Shown: positions 42,562-52,249, numbered from the stretch's first letter. The stretch: 64,000 nucleotides of DNA from Marinomonas hwangdonensis (GCF_003721245.1 NZ_RIZG01000013.1:1-64000), one strand, 5' to 3'. Notes: generated by a model from the letters alone, not told the origin. Translations and numbers: made by a program.

Positions 42562-42562
42562 A

Positions 42563-43084
42563 ATGAAAGTACTGACCTTCAGCACAAGCAACAGCAAAAA
42601 CTCTATCAACAAGAAACTGGCTTTTTATGCTGCCCAGCAAATCAACAACGCACACGTGTCGCGAATCGACATTAACGACTTTGAAATGCCAATCTATAGC
42701 GAAGACAGAGAAAAAGAATCAGGCATTCCACAATTAGCACACGACTTTTATAAAGCCATTGGCGAAGCCGATAGCATCGTGATGTCATTCGCTGAATACA
42801 ACGGTTCTTATACTTCTGCCTATAAAAACCTATTCGATTGGACATCCCGAATAGACATGAAAGTCTTTCAGAATAAACCCGTTCTTATGCTATCAACCTC
42901 ACCTGGCCCCAGTGGAGCGCAAAGCGTTTTGGCTGCCGCACAAGCCTCAGCACCCTACTTCGCCGCAAACGTCATCGGTGCGATCTCGTTACCCAGCTTC
43001 TATGACAATTTCGATGCGGAGAAAAACGTCGTGACGAATGAAACATTCAACCAAAGCTTACTTGCTGCCATTAGCAAGCTATAA
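42563..43084 (+). CDS. NADPH-dependent FMN reductase family protein
   Basis: The 173-residue flavodoxin-like enzyme begins VLTFSTSNSKNSINKKLAFYA (the STSxxxxSxN phosphate-binding loop for FMN). It has SFAEYNGSYTSAYKNLFDW, equivalent to the family P-E-Y-N-G-S motif, and STSPGPSGAQSVLAAA. It should reduce quinones or azo compounds with NADPH. It is the second gene of the SoxR operon, one base after the MFS gene, which fits detoxification of redox-cycling agents. Confidence 0.9.
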   Translation: MKVLTFSTSNSKNSINKKLAFYAAQQINNAHVSRIDINDFEMPIYSEDREKESGIPQLAHDFYKAIGEADSIVMSFAEYNGSYTSAYKNLFDWTSRIDMKVFQNKPVLMLSTSPGPSGAQSVLAAAQASAPYFAANVIGAISLPSFYDNFDAEKNVVTNETFNQSLLAAISKL

Positions 43085-43167
43085 CCTTGCCTGAGTTAAA
43101 AGGGATATTTTTGTCTAATAAATGGCAAGATCTAGGACTTAGAGCTTCGTAGAGGCATCTTATTATG

Positions 43168-43199
43168 ATTTGATGAACACGCTGAAGTGTTCATCAAAT
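43168..43199. terminator. Bidirectional terminator hairpin
   Basis: ATTTGATGAACAC and GTGTTCATCAAAT form a perfect 13-bp stem with a GCTGAA loop between the convergent FMN reductase and cbpM genes. Confidence 0.75.
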
Positions 43200-43251
43200 T
43201 AAGTGCGATCTGATTTCCAACCATCTCCAATATTTTTTGATTTAAAAAGCA

Positions 43252-43572
43252 TCAAGGCAACTGATTTCTAAGAACAACGATGTGCTTTTGCAAGCCGTCA
43301 ATTTCATCCAATAACTCTAAGCTGAACGCGACCCCAGACAAGTTTAGTTTCAGTCCATCCATGAGTCGTTGAGCACGCTGCAAGCGCATTAAAGCTTGGC
43401 TATTAAAATACCAAATATCTAATAAAGACTTTTCAACCGGATCAACGATACCATACTCCACCATTTCAATAATCATTTCAGTATGGACATTACAGCGTTC
43501 ACAAACCTCTTCTAAGGTAAATAATATATGCTCATGTTGGGAGTCAATTATCACTATCTCTGATTTAGACAT
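43252..43572 (-). CDS. cbpM: Chaperone modulator CbpM
   Basis: The 106-residue protein matches CbpM: FTLEEVCERCNVHTEMIIEMVEYGIVDP is the MerR-like helix region, then WYFNSQALMRLQRAQRLMDGLKLNLSGVAFSLELLDEI. It binds the J-domain of CbpA and inhibits it. It follows cbpA by three bases, with GAGGTAGG before its ATG. The pair lies next to the decayed arc genes. Confidence 0.92.
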   Translation of the reverse strand: MSKSEIVIIDSQHEHILFTLEEVCERCNVHTEMIIEMVEYGIVDPVEKSLLDIWYFNSQALMRLQRAQRLMDGLKLNLSGVAFSLELLDEIDGLQKHIVVLRNQLP

Positions 43573-43575
43573 TAC

Positions 43576-44547
43576 CTACCTCTCGAAAGCTTGGCGTGGA
43601 TTAAAGTGAGATTCACACTCAGCTAGTTGTCGGTAAAGCGCTTTAGCTTCACTGCTGCGCTCTTTTGGTAAACTGACCTGCAGGGTCACAATTTGATCAC
43701 CAGATATTTCCCCACCCTTACTAATCAAACCTTTGCCTTTGATACGCAGCTTATTACCACTATTCGCTGCTTGAGGGATTTTTAATTTTACTTTACCTCT
43801 GAGGGTTGGCACTTCCACCGTTGAACCTAATGCAGCCTCCCAACACGTAACGGGCAACGTCAGTAAAATATTCATCCCGTCGACCGTAAAGTAAGGATGT
43901 GGGGCAAACTCAATTTCTAGTAGCAAATCACCAGCTTTACCGCCACCAATACCTAGCTCTCCCTGACCAGTCAAACGAATATGCTGACCTTCTGTTACTC
44001 CTGCTGGAATTTTTACGTTTAATGTTTTGTCTCTTTGTTTTATCGATCCATTTTGGTCTGGTTCGGAAACTCGCAAAGCTATTTGTCGTTGACAACCAAC
44101 AAACGCCTCCTCAAGAAACAAAGCGATTTTATAATGTAAGTCTCGTCCACGGCGATTCGTCGACCTTTGAAAATCCTCTGCTTGACGAAAGTCGCTGCCA
44201 TGAGCGCCAAAAATCGAATCAAAGAAATCACTAAAATTCTCATCAGTCCTCTGACTGTGTGTTCGATTGCCTGCATGAGAAGATTGCCAATCTGGTGGTG
44301 GCTGATAGCTGCCACCAGCAGATCTATACGTTCCTTGTGCTCGCAATAAATCGTATTCGGCACGTTTTTCTGGATCTTTTAAAACGGCATAAGCTTCACC
44401 TACTTCTTTAAATTGTGCTTCCGCGTTTTCTTCTTTACTAACATCTGGATGATATTTTCTAGCAAGTTTTCGATAGCTTGCCTTGATAACGGAAGCATTT
44501 GCTTTTTCATCGATGGCCAAAATTTTGTAATAGTCTTTAAACTCCAT
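43576..44547 (-). CDS. cbpA: Curved DNA-binding protein / DnaJ homologue CbpA
   Basis: The 323-residue protein has a J-domain (residues 1-70, with KYHPDVS), a G/Q-rich linker with FSDFFDSIFGAHG, and the two DnaJ C-terminal beta domains (LNVKIPAGVTEGQHIRLTGQG; GGKAGDLLLEIEFAPHPYF), without a zinc-finger. It is a DnaK co-chaperone and nucleoid protein used in stationary phase. Its ATG overlaps the end of the arcC reading frame (stop at 44537-44539), so it was formerly coupled to arcC translation. Confidence 0.95.
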   Translation of the reverse strand: MEFKDYYKILAIDEKANASVIKASYRKLARKYHPDVSKEENAEAQFKEVGEAYAVLKDPEKRAEYDLLRAQGTYRSAGGSYQPPPDWQSSHAGNRTHSQRTDENFSDFFDSIFGAHGSDFRQAEDFQRSTNRRGRDLHYKIALFLEEAFVGCQRQIALRVSEPDQNGSIKQRDKTLNVKIPAGVTEGQHIRLTGQGELGIGGGKAGDLLLEIEFAPHPYFTVDGMNILLTLPVTCWEAALGSTVEVPTLRGKVKLKIPQAANSGNKLRIKGKGLISKGGEISGDQIVTLQVSLPKERSSEAKALYRQLAECESHFNPRQAFER

Positions 44548-45481
44548 GCTGCCTCATCTCCATCGCCCCAACCAGCTTGCTTACTCGTGTCCCAGCTTCG
44601 CCTTTAACAATTTGTTCTAGCTCTTCCAACGACCCAATGGCGGCGACTTTGCCGGTCTTCTCAGCAAACTGCCTGGCGGCGTTAACTTTCGGCCCCATGG
44701 AACCAGTAGCGAAGTCGTAGTTGGCGAGATTGGCAGGATTAATGCTTTTAATGCCGCGCTATTGTGGCATTGCCCAGTCCAGATACACCGCCTGAACATC
44801 GGTCGCCATGATGTATAAATCGGCCCCCAGTTCCCGCGCGAGCAGTTTGCTGGATAAGTCTTTGTCTATTACGGCTTCGACGCCTTTTAGATGATGATCC
44901 GCGTCATACATGGTAGGAATTCCGCCACCACCACTGGCAATAACGATGGTGTTTTTTTCTAATAACCAACGAATCGGACGAATTTCAAAAATACGCTTTG
45001 GCAAGGGCGACGCCACGACTCGACGCCATTTTTTGCCGTCAGATTTTATCGTCCAGTTATTGTCTTTGGCGAGTTTATTGGCTTCCGCTTCTTCGTAAAC
45101 AGGACCAATAAACTTTGTAGGATGGTTAAACGCCGGATCTTTTGGGTCGACTTCTATCATGGTTAAAAGCGTTGCCAATGGTCGTTCTGCGGGAACGAGA
45201 TTGCCCATTTCTTGTTCTATCATGTAACCGATCATACCCTCAGTTTCGGTACCGAGAACATCCAGCGGATAAAGCTCATCCGGCTTATAGGCGTTGCCTT
45301 GCAATGCTAACAAGCCGACTTGCGGGCCATTGCCGTGAGTAATAATTAACTCATTATTGATGGCAATTTTTGCCAAAGCTTGTGCTGCAATTTTAATGTT
45401 CGCACGCTGAGCTTGCGCCGTTAATGGCTCGCCACGTTTCAACAAGGCGTTACCACCCAAAGCCACGATATTCAATCGCAT
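44537..45481 (-). pseudogene. arcC: Carbamate kinase with in-frame TAG
   Basis: The frame encodes a carbamate kinase of normal length (about 314 codons): [41 protein letters not shown], and [21 protein letters not shown]. It is interrupted by TAG at 44759-44761, after YLDWAMPQ, while the DNA beyond continues in frame (RGIKSINPANLANYDFATGS, then GPKVNAARQFAEKTGKVAAIGSLEE). The product would lack the last about 74 residues, including part of the nucleotide site, so it is probably inactive. Carbamate kinase makes ATP from carbamoyl phosphate in the arginine deiminase pathway; arcA is absent and arcB is a stub, so loss of selection is expected. Confidence 0.88.
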
Positions 45482-45710
45482 CGAACATCCTACCCAACAC
45501 TCGAGCGGTGTCTTTTATGGATTCTTTCTTACCGATTTGCGAACCAGAAGGGCCTAAATAAGTGATCTGAGTTCCTTGATCAAACGACGCCACTTCAAAT
45601 GCACACAGAGTACGAGTTGAGGACTTCTCAAAAATCAGACAGATGTTCTTGCCCTTCAAGCCCTGCTGTTCCATGCCTGAGTACTTTGCACGCTTTAAAT
45701 CGCGGGACAA
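45450..45710 (-). pseudogene. arcB: Catabolic ornithine carbamoyltransferase stub
   Basis: Only residues equivalent to about 27-105 of ArcB remain: [33 protein letters not shown] (the STRTR carbamoyl-phosphate site with Arg changed to Leu), [20 protein letters not shown] and [10 protein letters not shown]. Both ends are deleted. The upstream end is joined to a truncated carrier gene and the downstream end runs straight into the first codons of arcC, sharing bases with them (45450-45481). It cannot make an active enzyme. Confidence 0.88.
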
Positions 45711-46279
45711 GTATTGGCGGCAATAACGGTCGCAAATGGATTAATGGTGGAACCAAGCGTTCCTATGCCAGCACCCAACAAAATAATGCCCACCACCACG
45801 ACCGAGTCGTAACCTGCGGCGATCATCACTGGAATCAACAAGGCATAAAATGCCAGCGATTCTTCCGCCATTCCATAGGTGCTGCCGCCGATAGCAAACA
45901 GCGACATCAGAATCGGAATCATCCATTTTTCATGGCCTTTAAGCTTCACCATTGCGCGGGAAATGCCCGTATCAATCGCACCGGTTTTGGTGACGACACC
46001 TAAGAACCCACCAATGATTAACACGAACAAAGCCACATCAATGGCCGCTGCTTCGTAACTGTCTGGATTATAAAAACCGGCAATCGGTGCAAGGAAAACA
46101 ACCACACCTTGCGGGTTTGAATCCACTTGCTGATACGTACCGGGAACCGGTACTTCCTTACCCAGTGTCACGTTTTCGACGCGGTCATACTGCCCTGCTG
46201 GCACCACCCAAGTACCAGCTGCTACCAAAGCGATTAGCAAAAACAGAATGGTATAAGCGGTTGGAAATTTAAATGTCAT
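45695..46279 (-). pseudogene. YfcC/ArcD-type membrane carrier, C-terminally truncated
   Basis: The frame encodes the first about 195 residues of a YfcC-family transporter, which normally has about 470-500 residues: FKFPTAYTILFLLIALVAAGTWVVPAGQYDR, VIIGGFLGVVTKTGAID, GSTYGMAEESLAFYALLIPVMIAAGYD and [16 protein letters not shown]. It ends in a stop shortly after, where it joins the arcB stub. The location in the arc cluster suggests an arginine/ornithine exchange carrier. ATG at 46279 is the better start. Confidence 0.85.
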
Positions 46280-46499
46280 TGTTAACGTCCCGTCCAAAAC
46301 GAAATGCTTTCAGAATAAAAGCCTCGAAGAGCTGGCGCTCACTCTACATGGCTTGTTTCAGGCTTGTATGTACGCCAACACACAGAGGCGATTGATCCAA
46401 AAATAGCGGACAAATAAGCTCTGTTCGCAAACGCACTGACGAGATGAATTAATAGGAATAGGCTTTGGTCAAATCTAAATCAACAAAACGGATTTCATT

Positions 46500-47534
46500 A
46501 TGACTAAAAAAATGCAAGCGGCTGTCGTCGAACAATTCGGCGAAGGCCTCGTTCTTAAAGAAATGGACATTCCGACTCCAGGTCCAGGGCAAATTTTGGT
46601 TAAAACCGAAGCCTGTGGGGTCTGTCACACCGATTTGCACGCTGAAGCGGGCGACTGGCCAGTAAAACCCTCTCTTCCGTTTATTCCCGGTCATGAAGGC
46701 ATCGGGATTGTGGTGGCATTGGGCGAAGGCGTTACCGCGGTAAAAGAAGGCGATCGTGTCGGTGTGCCTTGGCTCTATTCTGCCTGTGGTCACTGTGAAC
46801 ATTGTCTTGCTGCTTGGGAAACCGTGTGTGGCGAAGCCGAGTTCGGCGGCTACACCAAAAACGGCGGTTTCGCTGAATACATACTCGCTAACCCAAATTA
46901 CGTGGCTCACATTCCTGCTGGCTTATCTGCCACAGAAGCTGCACCGCTGATCTGCGCGGGCATTACCACTTACAAAGGCCTTAAAGAAACCAAAGCGCAT
47001 CCAGGCGATTGGGTAGTTATTTCGGGTATCGGTGGCCTTGGTCATTTGGCGGTTCAATACGCTAAAGCAATGGGCTTGCACGTTTGTGCGGTTGATATTG
47101 ATGATAAAAAGCTCGAACACGCCACCCAACTTGGCGCGGATGCAGTGGTCAATGCCAAACAGGAAGGTGCAATTGAGGCCGTGGTCAAAGCAACAGGCGG
47201 CGGTGGTCATGGCGTATTAATCACAGCACCTTCACTGATTGCTTTTAATCAAGGGGTTGCCATGACACGTAAACGCGGCATTTGTGTATTGGTTGGTTTG
47301 CCACCGGGTGAATTCCCAGTGCCGTTATTCGATGTGGTTGCTAACTGCGTCACCATTCGCGGCTCGTTCGTGGGCACACGCCAAGATATGGCCGAAGCAT
47401 TAGCCTTTGCCGCCGAAGGCAAAGTAAAAGCTGACATTGAGCTACAGCCATTGTCTGCCATTAACGATGTCTTTAAACGTCTGGAAAACGGTGATGTTCC
47501 GTCAAGAGTGGTCATTGATTTCGCAACGATTTAA
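46500..47534 (+). CDS. adhP: Zinc-dependent alcohol dehydrogenase AdhP
   Basis: The 344-residue medium-chain dehydrogenase has the catalytic zinc ligands in ACGVCHTDLHA (Cys about 40) and PGHEGIG (His), the structural zinc motif CGHCEHCLAAWETVC (about 95-109), and the NAD fold GIGGLGHLAVQYAKAMG. It is close to the propanol-preferring AdhP group and would interconvert ethanol and acetaldehyde or similar. It fits a fermentative/micro-oxic gene set with arc genes, phosphoketolase and N-ATPase. The ribosome-binding site is weak. Confidence 0.93.
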   Translation: MTKKMQAAVVEQFGEGLVLKEMDIPTPGPGQILVKTEACGVCHTDLHAEAGDWPVKPSLPFIPGHEGIGIVVALGEGVTAVKEGDRVGVPWLYSACGHCEHCLAAWETVCGEAEFGGYTKNGGFAEYILANPNYVAHIPAGLSATEAAPLICAGITTYKGLKETKAHPGDWVVISGIGGLGHLAVQYAKAMGLHVCAVDIDDKKLEHATQLGADAVVNAKQEGAIEAVVKATGGGGHGVLITAPSLIAFNQGVAMTRKRGICVLVGLPPGEFPVPLFDVVANCVTIRGSFVGTRQDMAEALAFAAEGKVKADIELQPLSAINDVFKRLENGDVPSRVVIDFATI

Positions 47535-47577
47535 TAAATATTTGAGTTCATCTTTCTAAATAGATAGGAGACTAACC

Positions 47578-47823
47578 ATGCCATTCAATGATTATTATAA
47601 AACCTTAGAAGTTGAACTCACCGCATCGGCGAAAGAAATAAGAGAGTCTTATCGCAAACTCGCCCATAAATATCATCCAGATATTTCTGAGCAAACGAAT
47701 TGCGAACCCTTGTTCAAAGAAATTACCGAAGCCTATGCGGTACTCAAACCAGTAAACAAACAATCAGCTCACAGAAGCTCGTCAATGAATGATGTAATCA
47801 CACTAAAACATCATTTCAGATGA
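47578..47823 (+). pseudogene. Truncated DnaJ-like gene: J-domain only
   Basis: The 81-residue product is a J-domain (residues 3-62: YYKTLEVELTASAKEIRESYRKLAHKYHPDIS with the HPD motif) that ends in non-homologous sequence right after AYAVLKPVNK, where DPEKRxxYD is expected. The linker and C-terminal substrate domains are missing. AGGAG stands before the ATG, so a small J-protein could still be made and might stimulate DnaK or bind CbpM. It is related to but distinct from cbpA 3 kb to the left. Confidence 0.65.
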
Positions 47824-47828
47824 GCGAA

Positions 47829-48569
47829 TCAGGCTGACTTTTTAGGCAATGCATAGGGCAATAAGCGATCCGTTTCTGTTTTCACCACGTCGTAACATTC
47901 GCAGCTCAATTCTTCAAGTTTTGATCTGTCTAACACGGTGATATGACCTCGGTGATAATCGATCACCCCGAGCTTTTGCAATTTTCCTGCGGCTTCGGTA
48001 ACACCTTCACGGCGCACGCCTAACATATTGGCAATCAATTCTTGGGGCATGGTGAGATGGTTATCGGGCAAACGATCAAGTGACAATAGCAACCAGCGAC
48101 ACAATTGCTGGTCAATCGAATGATGACGATTACAGACAGCGGTTTGCGCCATTTGCGTGATCAAGGATTGCGTATAGCGCAGCATCAGTTCTAGCAGCTT
48201 ACCGTGGCGATTAAATTCTTCCGTTAACATACTGCCTTTTAGGCGATACGCATGTCCCGCGCTTTGCACCACCGCTCGGCTCGACGTACTTTCGCCGCCC
48301 ATAAACAAGGCAACGCCAATCAAACCTTCATTGCCCACCACGGAAATCTCGGCAGACGCGCCACTCTCCATGACGTAAAGCAAAGAAACGATGGCATCAA
48401 CAGGAAAGTGTACATAGGCCAGTTTGCCACCCGCTTCGTATATCACCTGCCCTAATTCCAGTTTTTCCAACTCAAGAAAAGGAAATATTCGCGTTTGTAC
48501 TTCCTCAGGAAGCGCAACTAATAAATGATTCTGTAACGGCGAAAAAGTCGTATCGATTGCATCATGCAT
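47829..48569 (-). CDS. Crp/Fnr family transcriptional regulator
   Basis: The 246-residue protein has a cyclic-nucleotide-binding-fold domain (residues about 20-130: LELGQVIYEAGGKLAYVHFPVDAIVSLLY, VGNEGLIGVALFMGG) and a C-terminal HTH (MPQELIANMLGVRREGVTEAAGKLQKLG, about 180-207). It has no N-terminal Cys cluster as in FNR, and the cAMP-contact residues of Crp are not obvious, so the signal is unknown. It lies directly past the N-ATPase operon, in the same orientation, and may control the surrounding energy genes. Confidence 0.9.
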   Translation of the reverse strand: MHDAIDTTFSPLQNHLLVALPEEVQTRIFPFLELEKLELGQVIYEAGGKLAYVHFPVDAIVSLLYVMESGASAEISVVGNEGLIGVALFMGGESTSSRAVVQSAGHAYRLKGSMLTEEFNRHGKLLELMLRYTQSLITQMAQTAVCNRHHSIDQQLCRWLLLSLDRLPDNHLTMPQELIANMLGVRREGVTEAAGKLQKLGVIDYHRGHITVLDRSKLEELSCECYDVVKTETDRLLPYALPKKSA

Positions 48570-48656
48570 AAGATAATTCTTAAGTTTTTTTCAAGTGAAA
48601 ATCAGGTCGCAATAAAGCGAGAGAATGACATATTCATCTTTTTGCTACTCAAAGTT

Positions 48657-48673
48657 CTGTGCGCTAGCGAACA
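48657..48673. repeat. 17-bp direct repeat flanking the N-ATPase operon, right-hand partner at 55694
   Basis: CTGTGCGCTAGCGAACA differs by one base from CTGTGCACTAGCGAACA at 55694-55710. This copy lies about 50 bases past the atpG stop; the other lies about 80 bases before atpD, in the same orientation. Confidence 0.6.
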
Positions 48674-48721
48674 CACTACTCTTTATTTTATGAATTACTC
48701 ACTGAAATCATGATCTAAATT

Positions 48722-49609
48722 CTAACTTAACGCATTAAATCCAGATAAAACATCGGATAACTCTTCATCGATGTCACTTTGACGCAGACGGTGAAAGGTT
48801 TGATTGAGGTTTTCTTGTATTTCATCGATGTTTTTTTCGGCTCGCTGCATGGCGGCAAGTCGGCTGGCGTTCTCACTGGCAAGCGATTCCGCACAGGCTC
48901 GAAAAAGACTAACAAACAGATATTCACGTACAAAAGAACGACGTGTTTGATCTTGATCTGGCATCACTTCCACAAGGTTATTACTTGGCCAATCAATCGC
49001 TACAAGCTCTTGTTGCCAAGCCGCGTCCAAAGGCAAAAGTTGCTGACTCACGGGGCGAGAAACCGAATTGACCTCTGGTTTATGATGAAACAAAAATACT
49101 TGGTCAATCAGTCCTTGATCTCGTTTTGCTTCCAGTTCGATTAAAATCTCGCCTACCAAAGCCGTAATCGTATTGATCGAATGAGGTAACTCAAAGCTTG
49201 CTTCGGTCTTTAAATCCGTCTCTATCAAGCGAGACTCAACCCGCTCGCCTACGGCCCAAAGCATTTTATTACCCGATAATTTTGCCAAAGAATCGACCAC
49301 AAACTCGACCATGACTTCATTGAATTGGCCGACTAGACCTTGATCCGAGCCAAATACAATCGCGCCGATGGCGGGTGCATGTTTCTGAGATCGATTAACG
49401 ATCACCGCAGGCTGCTCTAATTGGGTACTTTGCGACAAACACGCCGACAATCCCAATTGCACGTTTTGATAATAATCATCCAGCGAATGCACGGCTTTTT
49501 CATATTGACCAATGCTCGATGACGCAATGGTTTTCATACTGCGCACTACAGATTCTAAGTCTTGTGCGCTGGTAATTTTGTGACGCAAACTGGCGATACT
49601 GTCTGTCAT
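48722..49609 (-). CDS. atpG: N-type ATPase gamma subunit
   Basis: The 295-residue gamma subunit is the rotating shaft. The N-terminal [30 protein letters not shown] and the C-terminal helix [36 protein letters not shown] are both present, as in the F1 coiled-coil stalk, with the usual E-x3-R-x2-AM element as ENASRLAAM. It is the last gene of the atpDCQRBEFAG operon and overlaps atpA by 4 bases. Sequence between the two helices is divergent, as usual for N-ATPases. Confidence 0.92.
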   Translation of the reverse strand: MTDSIASLRHKITSAQDLESVVRSMKTIASSSIGQYEKAVHSLDDYYQNVQLGLSACLSQSTQLEQPAVIVNRSQKHAPAIGAIVFGSDQGLVGQFNEVMVEFVVDSLAKLSGNKMLWAVGERVESRLIETDLKTEASFELPHSINTITALVGEILIELEAKRDQGLIDQVFLFHHKPEVNSVSRPVSQQLLPLDAAWQQELVAIDWPSNNLVEVMPDQDQTRRSFVREYLFVSLFRACAESLASENASRLAAMQRAEKNIDEIQENLNQTFHRLRQSDIDEELSDVLSGFNALS

Positions 49610-51138
49610 CTTGGCTCACCTGAATCTGTGTCAGTGTTAAAGGTTTCAAGCGCTTGGCGTGCAAGTTCTAAAATCACGGTTTTATCTTCTTTGCTTAATT
49701 TGTCGGTGCTTTCTAAACGCTCAACCATATCATCAGTAATACTAGCGGCGGCATCCCGAACGGCTTGCTCTGCGGCGGGCATATTGTCTAAGTCAATGTC
49801 ATCAAACAAATCTGCAGTCAAGGCGACTAACACGGCGATTTGCTCCGCCATAGACACGGGCGCAAATTCAGGCTGCTTCAAGCAGGCTCGAATGCGTCGA
49901 CCATGTTCAATGATTTTCAGCGTATCGTCGTCTAACCTCGCGCCAAAACGCGCGAAGGTTTCTAGTTCCTCGAACTGGGCATAAGCCAATTTAAGGTCCA
50001 CCGTCACGCCTCGATACGCGGCTCTTTGCGCTTTACCGCCCACACGAGACACTGATTTCCCTACATCAACCGCGGGTAAAATGCCCAGCTCAAACAACCC
50101 CGGCGAAAGGTAAATCTGCCCATCGGTAATAGAGATAAGATTGGTCGGAATGTACGCCGAAATATCCTGCGCTTCAGTTTCGATAATTGGCAACGCCGTC
50201 AATGAACCGCCGCCGAGTTCCTCACTCAGATGGGTCGCTCTTTCTAACAAGCGCGAATGAATATAAAAAATATCACCGGGAAAGGCTTCTCGCCCTGGTG
50301 GACGACGCAACAACAAAGACAATTCACGATAAGCGCGAGCGTGATGCGTCAAATCATCGTAGACAATCAGTACATCACGGCCCTGTTCCATAAAATATTC
50401 CGCGATGCTGGTCGCGGCATAAGGCGCAACATAGGCCAAGCCCGGTGGCTCGTTGCCTTCTGTCACTACCACAACCGTATATTCCATCGCGCCTTGTTCG
50501 CGCAACGTGGCAATAACTTTGGCAACACCAGACGCGCGCTGACCAATAGCACAATACACACACAAAACGTTTTTGCCACGCTGATTGAGAATCGTGTCCA
50601 TGGCAATCGCTGTCTTGCCGGTTTGTCGGTCGCCAAGAATCAATTCTCGCTGCCCGCGTCCCACGGGTATCAAGGCGTCAATTACCTTAATGCCCGTTTG
50701 CAACGGCACACTCACGCCAGCTCGATCCATAATGGCTGGCGAAGGTCGTTCGATGGGCAAACGCTCGGTAGTTCCCAGATTGCCCTTGCCATCCAAAGGT
50801 TTACCGATTGGATTAATAATACGGCCAATCAAGCTATCACCAACCGGCACATCGACCACGTGACCAAGCCGTTCGACTTCATCACCGGCTTGCAAATGCC
50901 AGTATTCGCCAAGCAACACCACGCCAATTTCGTCTTCATCGACATTAAACGCGATGCCATAAATGTCACCGGAAAAAAGCAATAACTCGTCGTAGCCAAC
51001 ATTGGGCAAGCCAGATACTTTGGCAATCCCCGTGGCGACACTGGTAATCTTGCCGATTTCTCGTAGTGACAAAGCGGGTTCGAAGGATTCCCGAGCCTGT
51101 TTTAAATCAGCAAATAACCCGTCAAACATCGACATCAT
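49606..51138 (-). CDS. atpA: N-type ATPase alpha subunit
   Basis: The 510-residue subunit has the Walker [12 protein letters not shown] (about residue 173), [15 protein letters not shown], the arginine-finger region [36 protein letters not shown] and the C-terminal helices. It forms the catalytic hexamer with AtpD. The N-terminus is shortened and divergent relative to housekeeping AtpA, in line with the absence of a separate delta subunit gene. It overlaps atpF and atpG by 4 bases each. Confidence 0.94.
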   Translation of the reverse strand: MMSMFDGLFADLKQARESFEPALSLREIGKITSVATGIAKVSGLPNVGYDELLLFSGDIYGIAFNVDEDEIGVVLLGEYWHLQAGDEVERLGHVVDVPVGDSLIGRIINPIGKPLDGKGNLGTTERLPIERPSPAIMDRAGVSVPLQTGIKVIDALIPVGRGQRELILGDRQTGKTAIAMDTILNQRGKNVLCVYCAIGQRASGVAKVIATLREQGAMEYTVVVVTEGNEPPGLAYVAPYAATSIAEYFMEQGRDVLIVYDDLTHHARAYRELSLLLRRPPGREAFPGDIFYIHSRLLERATHLSEELGGGSLTALPIIETEAQDISAYIPTNLISITDGQIYLSPGLFELGILPAVDVGKSVSRVGGKAQRAAYRGVTVDLKLAYAQFEELETFARFGARLDDDTLKIIEHGRRIRACLKQPEFAPVSMAEQIAVLVALTADLFDDIDLDNMPAAEQAVRDAAASITDDMVERLESTDKLSKEDKTVILELARQALETFNTDTDSGEPR

Positions 51139-51947
51139 GAAGCCTGCTCTTGGCTTTTCTCAAGCTCAGGGCTTTGATCTTGAACGGCATTATGAGAAAG
51201 CATCACGTCATTGACTCGCTTGGTCAGCGTGGTCAGGTAATCAGCGATGCTCCAGCCAATTTTCTGGCCGTGGGAATTGATCTCAATCCCGCTAATCAAG
51301 TGAGCATCCGTGGCAAATTCAATCGCCACACCATCGCCCAATAAGCCATGTAACGCCTTGGTAATCTGGATGCTTTGTTTTTTAGGCAGATCAAACGCCG
51401 TATGCACGATTAATGCTTCAGTCGACTCTTGAAAAGCCGTTTGCAAACTGGTCTTTTCAGCGTCCGTTAATGCGTCTAAACGCTTCACAAAAACATCGGC
51501 CATACTGGCTTCCAAACTGGTGCCAGCCAGATCACTAAGCGCTTTGCGGACGATAGCAAACACTTCTTCTCGTGCTCGTTGACTTAGGGAATCTTTCAAA
51601 CTCAGTTGTTCGTTTTTAAGCGCCAGCTCTAGTTTGTTGCGCAGCGCGTCGGACTCTTGTCGCACTTCTTCAAGCAATCGCGTCCGCTCGGCTTTCACTT
51701 CCTCGCAGACTTTGTTCATCTGCGTCGTACGTTGTTGGTCGAATTCCGCGTTCTTTTGTTGGAACGCTTCACGCTGTTGTTCCGCCTCGGCTCTTTTGCT
51801 ATCGGCGTCGGCCAGTTCATCTGCAATGCGTTTTTCACGAGCGTCAATCGTATTCAGAATAGGACGGTATAAGAAATGCTTAAGCAACCAAACGAGGACC
51901 AGAAAATTGATCAGTTGCGCAATGACGGTAAACCAATCGATCAGCAT
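51135..51947 (-). CDS. atpF: N-type ATPase b subunit with C-terminal delta-like domain
   Basis: The 270-residue protein is much longer than a usual b subunit (about 156). It starts with one membrane helix ([24 protein letters not shown]), then a long charged coiled coil (about 35-135). The C-terminal part ends with [32 protein letters not shown], which resembles the end of the delta subunit. This fits N-ATPases, which lack atpH and have an enlarged AtpF. It forms the stator connecting subunit a to alpha/beta. Confidence 0.92.
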   Translation of the reverse strand: MLIDWFTVIAQLINFLVLVWLLKHFLYRPILNTIDAREKRIADELADADSKRAEAEQQREAFQQKNAEFDQQRTTQMNKVCEEVKAERTRLLEEVRQESDALRNKLELALKNEQLSLKDSLSQRAREEVFAIVRKALSDLAGTSLEASMADVFVKRLDALTDAEKTSLQTAFQESTEALIVHTAFDLPKKQSIQITKALHGLLGDGVAIEFATDAHLISGIEINSHGQKIGWSIADYLTTLTKRVNDVMLSHNAVQDQSPELEKSQEQAS

Positions 51948-51950
51948 AAT

Positions 51951-52232
51951 TTATTGGCCTGCCGCTTGAGCAATGCCGTAATTCCAAAAAGGATTGGCGA
52001 ATAGCAAAATCATCGATACGACAAAACAATAAATCGCCGTCGACTCGATCATCGCCAAACCAACAAACAAGGTTCGCGTAATCGTCGCCGAGGCATCCGG
52101 TTGTTGAGCTAAAGAGGTTAACGCCGTCGCCACCGCTTTACCTTCCCCTAATGATGGCCCGATTACACCGATGGCAATTGTTAGCCCTGCCGTAATAATC
52201 GAAACCATTGCAATCATTGTCATGCTGTCCAT
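51951..52232 (-). CDS. atpE: N-type ATPase c subunit
   Basis: The 93-residue ring subunit is a helical hairpin: IITAGLTIAIGVIGPSLGEGKAVATAL, the polar loop AQQPDAS, and LFVGLAMIESTAIYCFVVSMILLFANPF. Ion-site residues are E30 (in place of the Gln of Na+-binding rings), E63, S64, T65 and Y68, so helix 2 has the ESTxxY pattern of Na+-type rings with two carboxylates per hairpin. N-ATPases were proposed to be Na+ pumps, although the Burkholderia pseudomallei N-ATPase ring was reported to be H+ specific, so ion choice is open. The ATG at 52232 has GGAGT upstream and is preferred to an ATG seven codons earlier. Confidence 0.93.
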   Translation of the reverse strand: MDSMTMIAMVSIITAGLTIAIGVIGPSLGEGKAVATALTSLAQQPDASATITRTLFVGLAMIESTAIYCFVVSMILLFANPFWNYGIAQAAGQ

Positions 52233-52249
52233 AGTTACTCCGTAAATGT

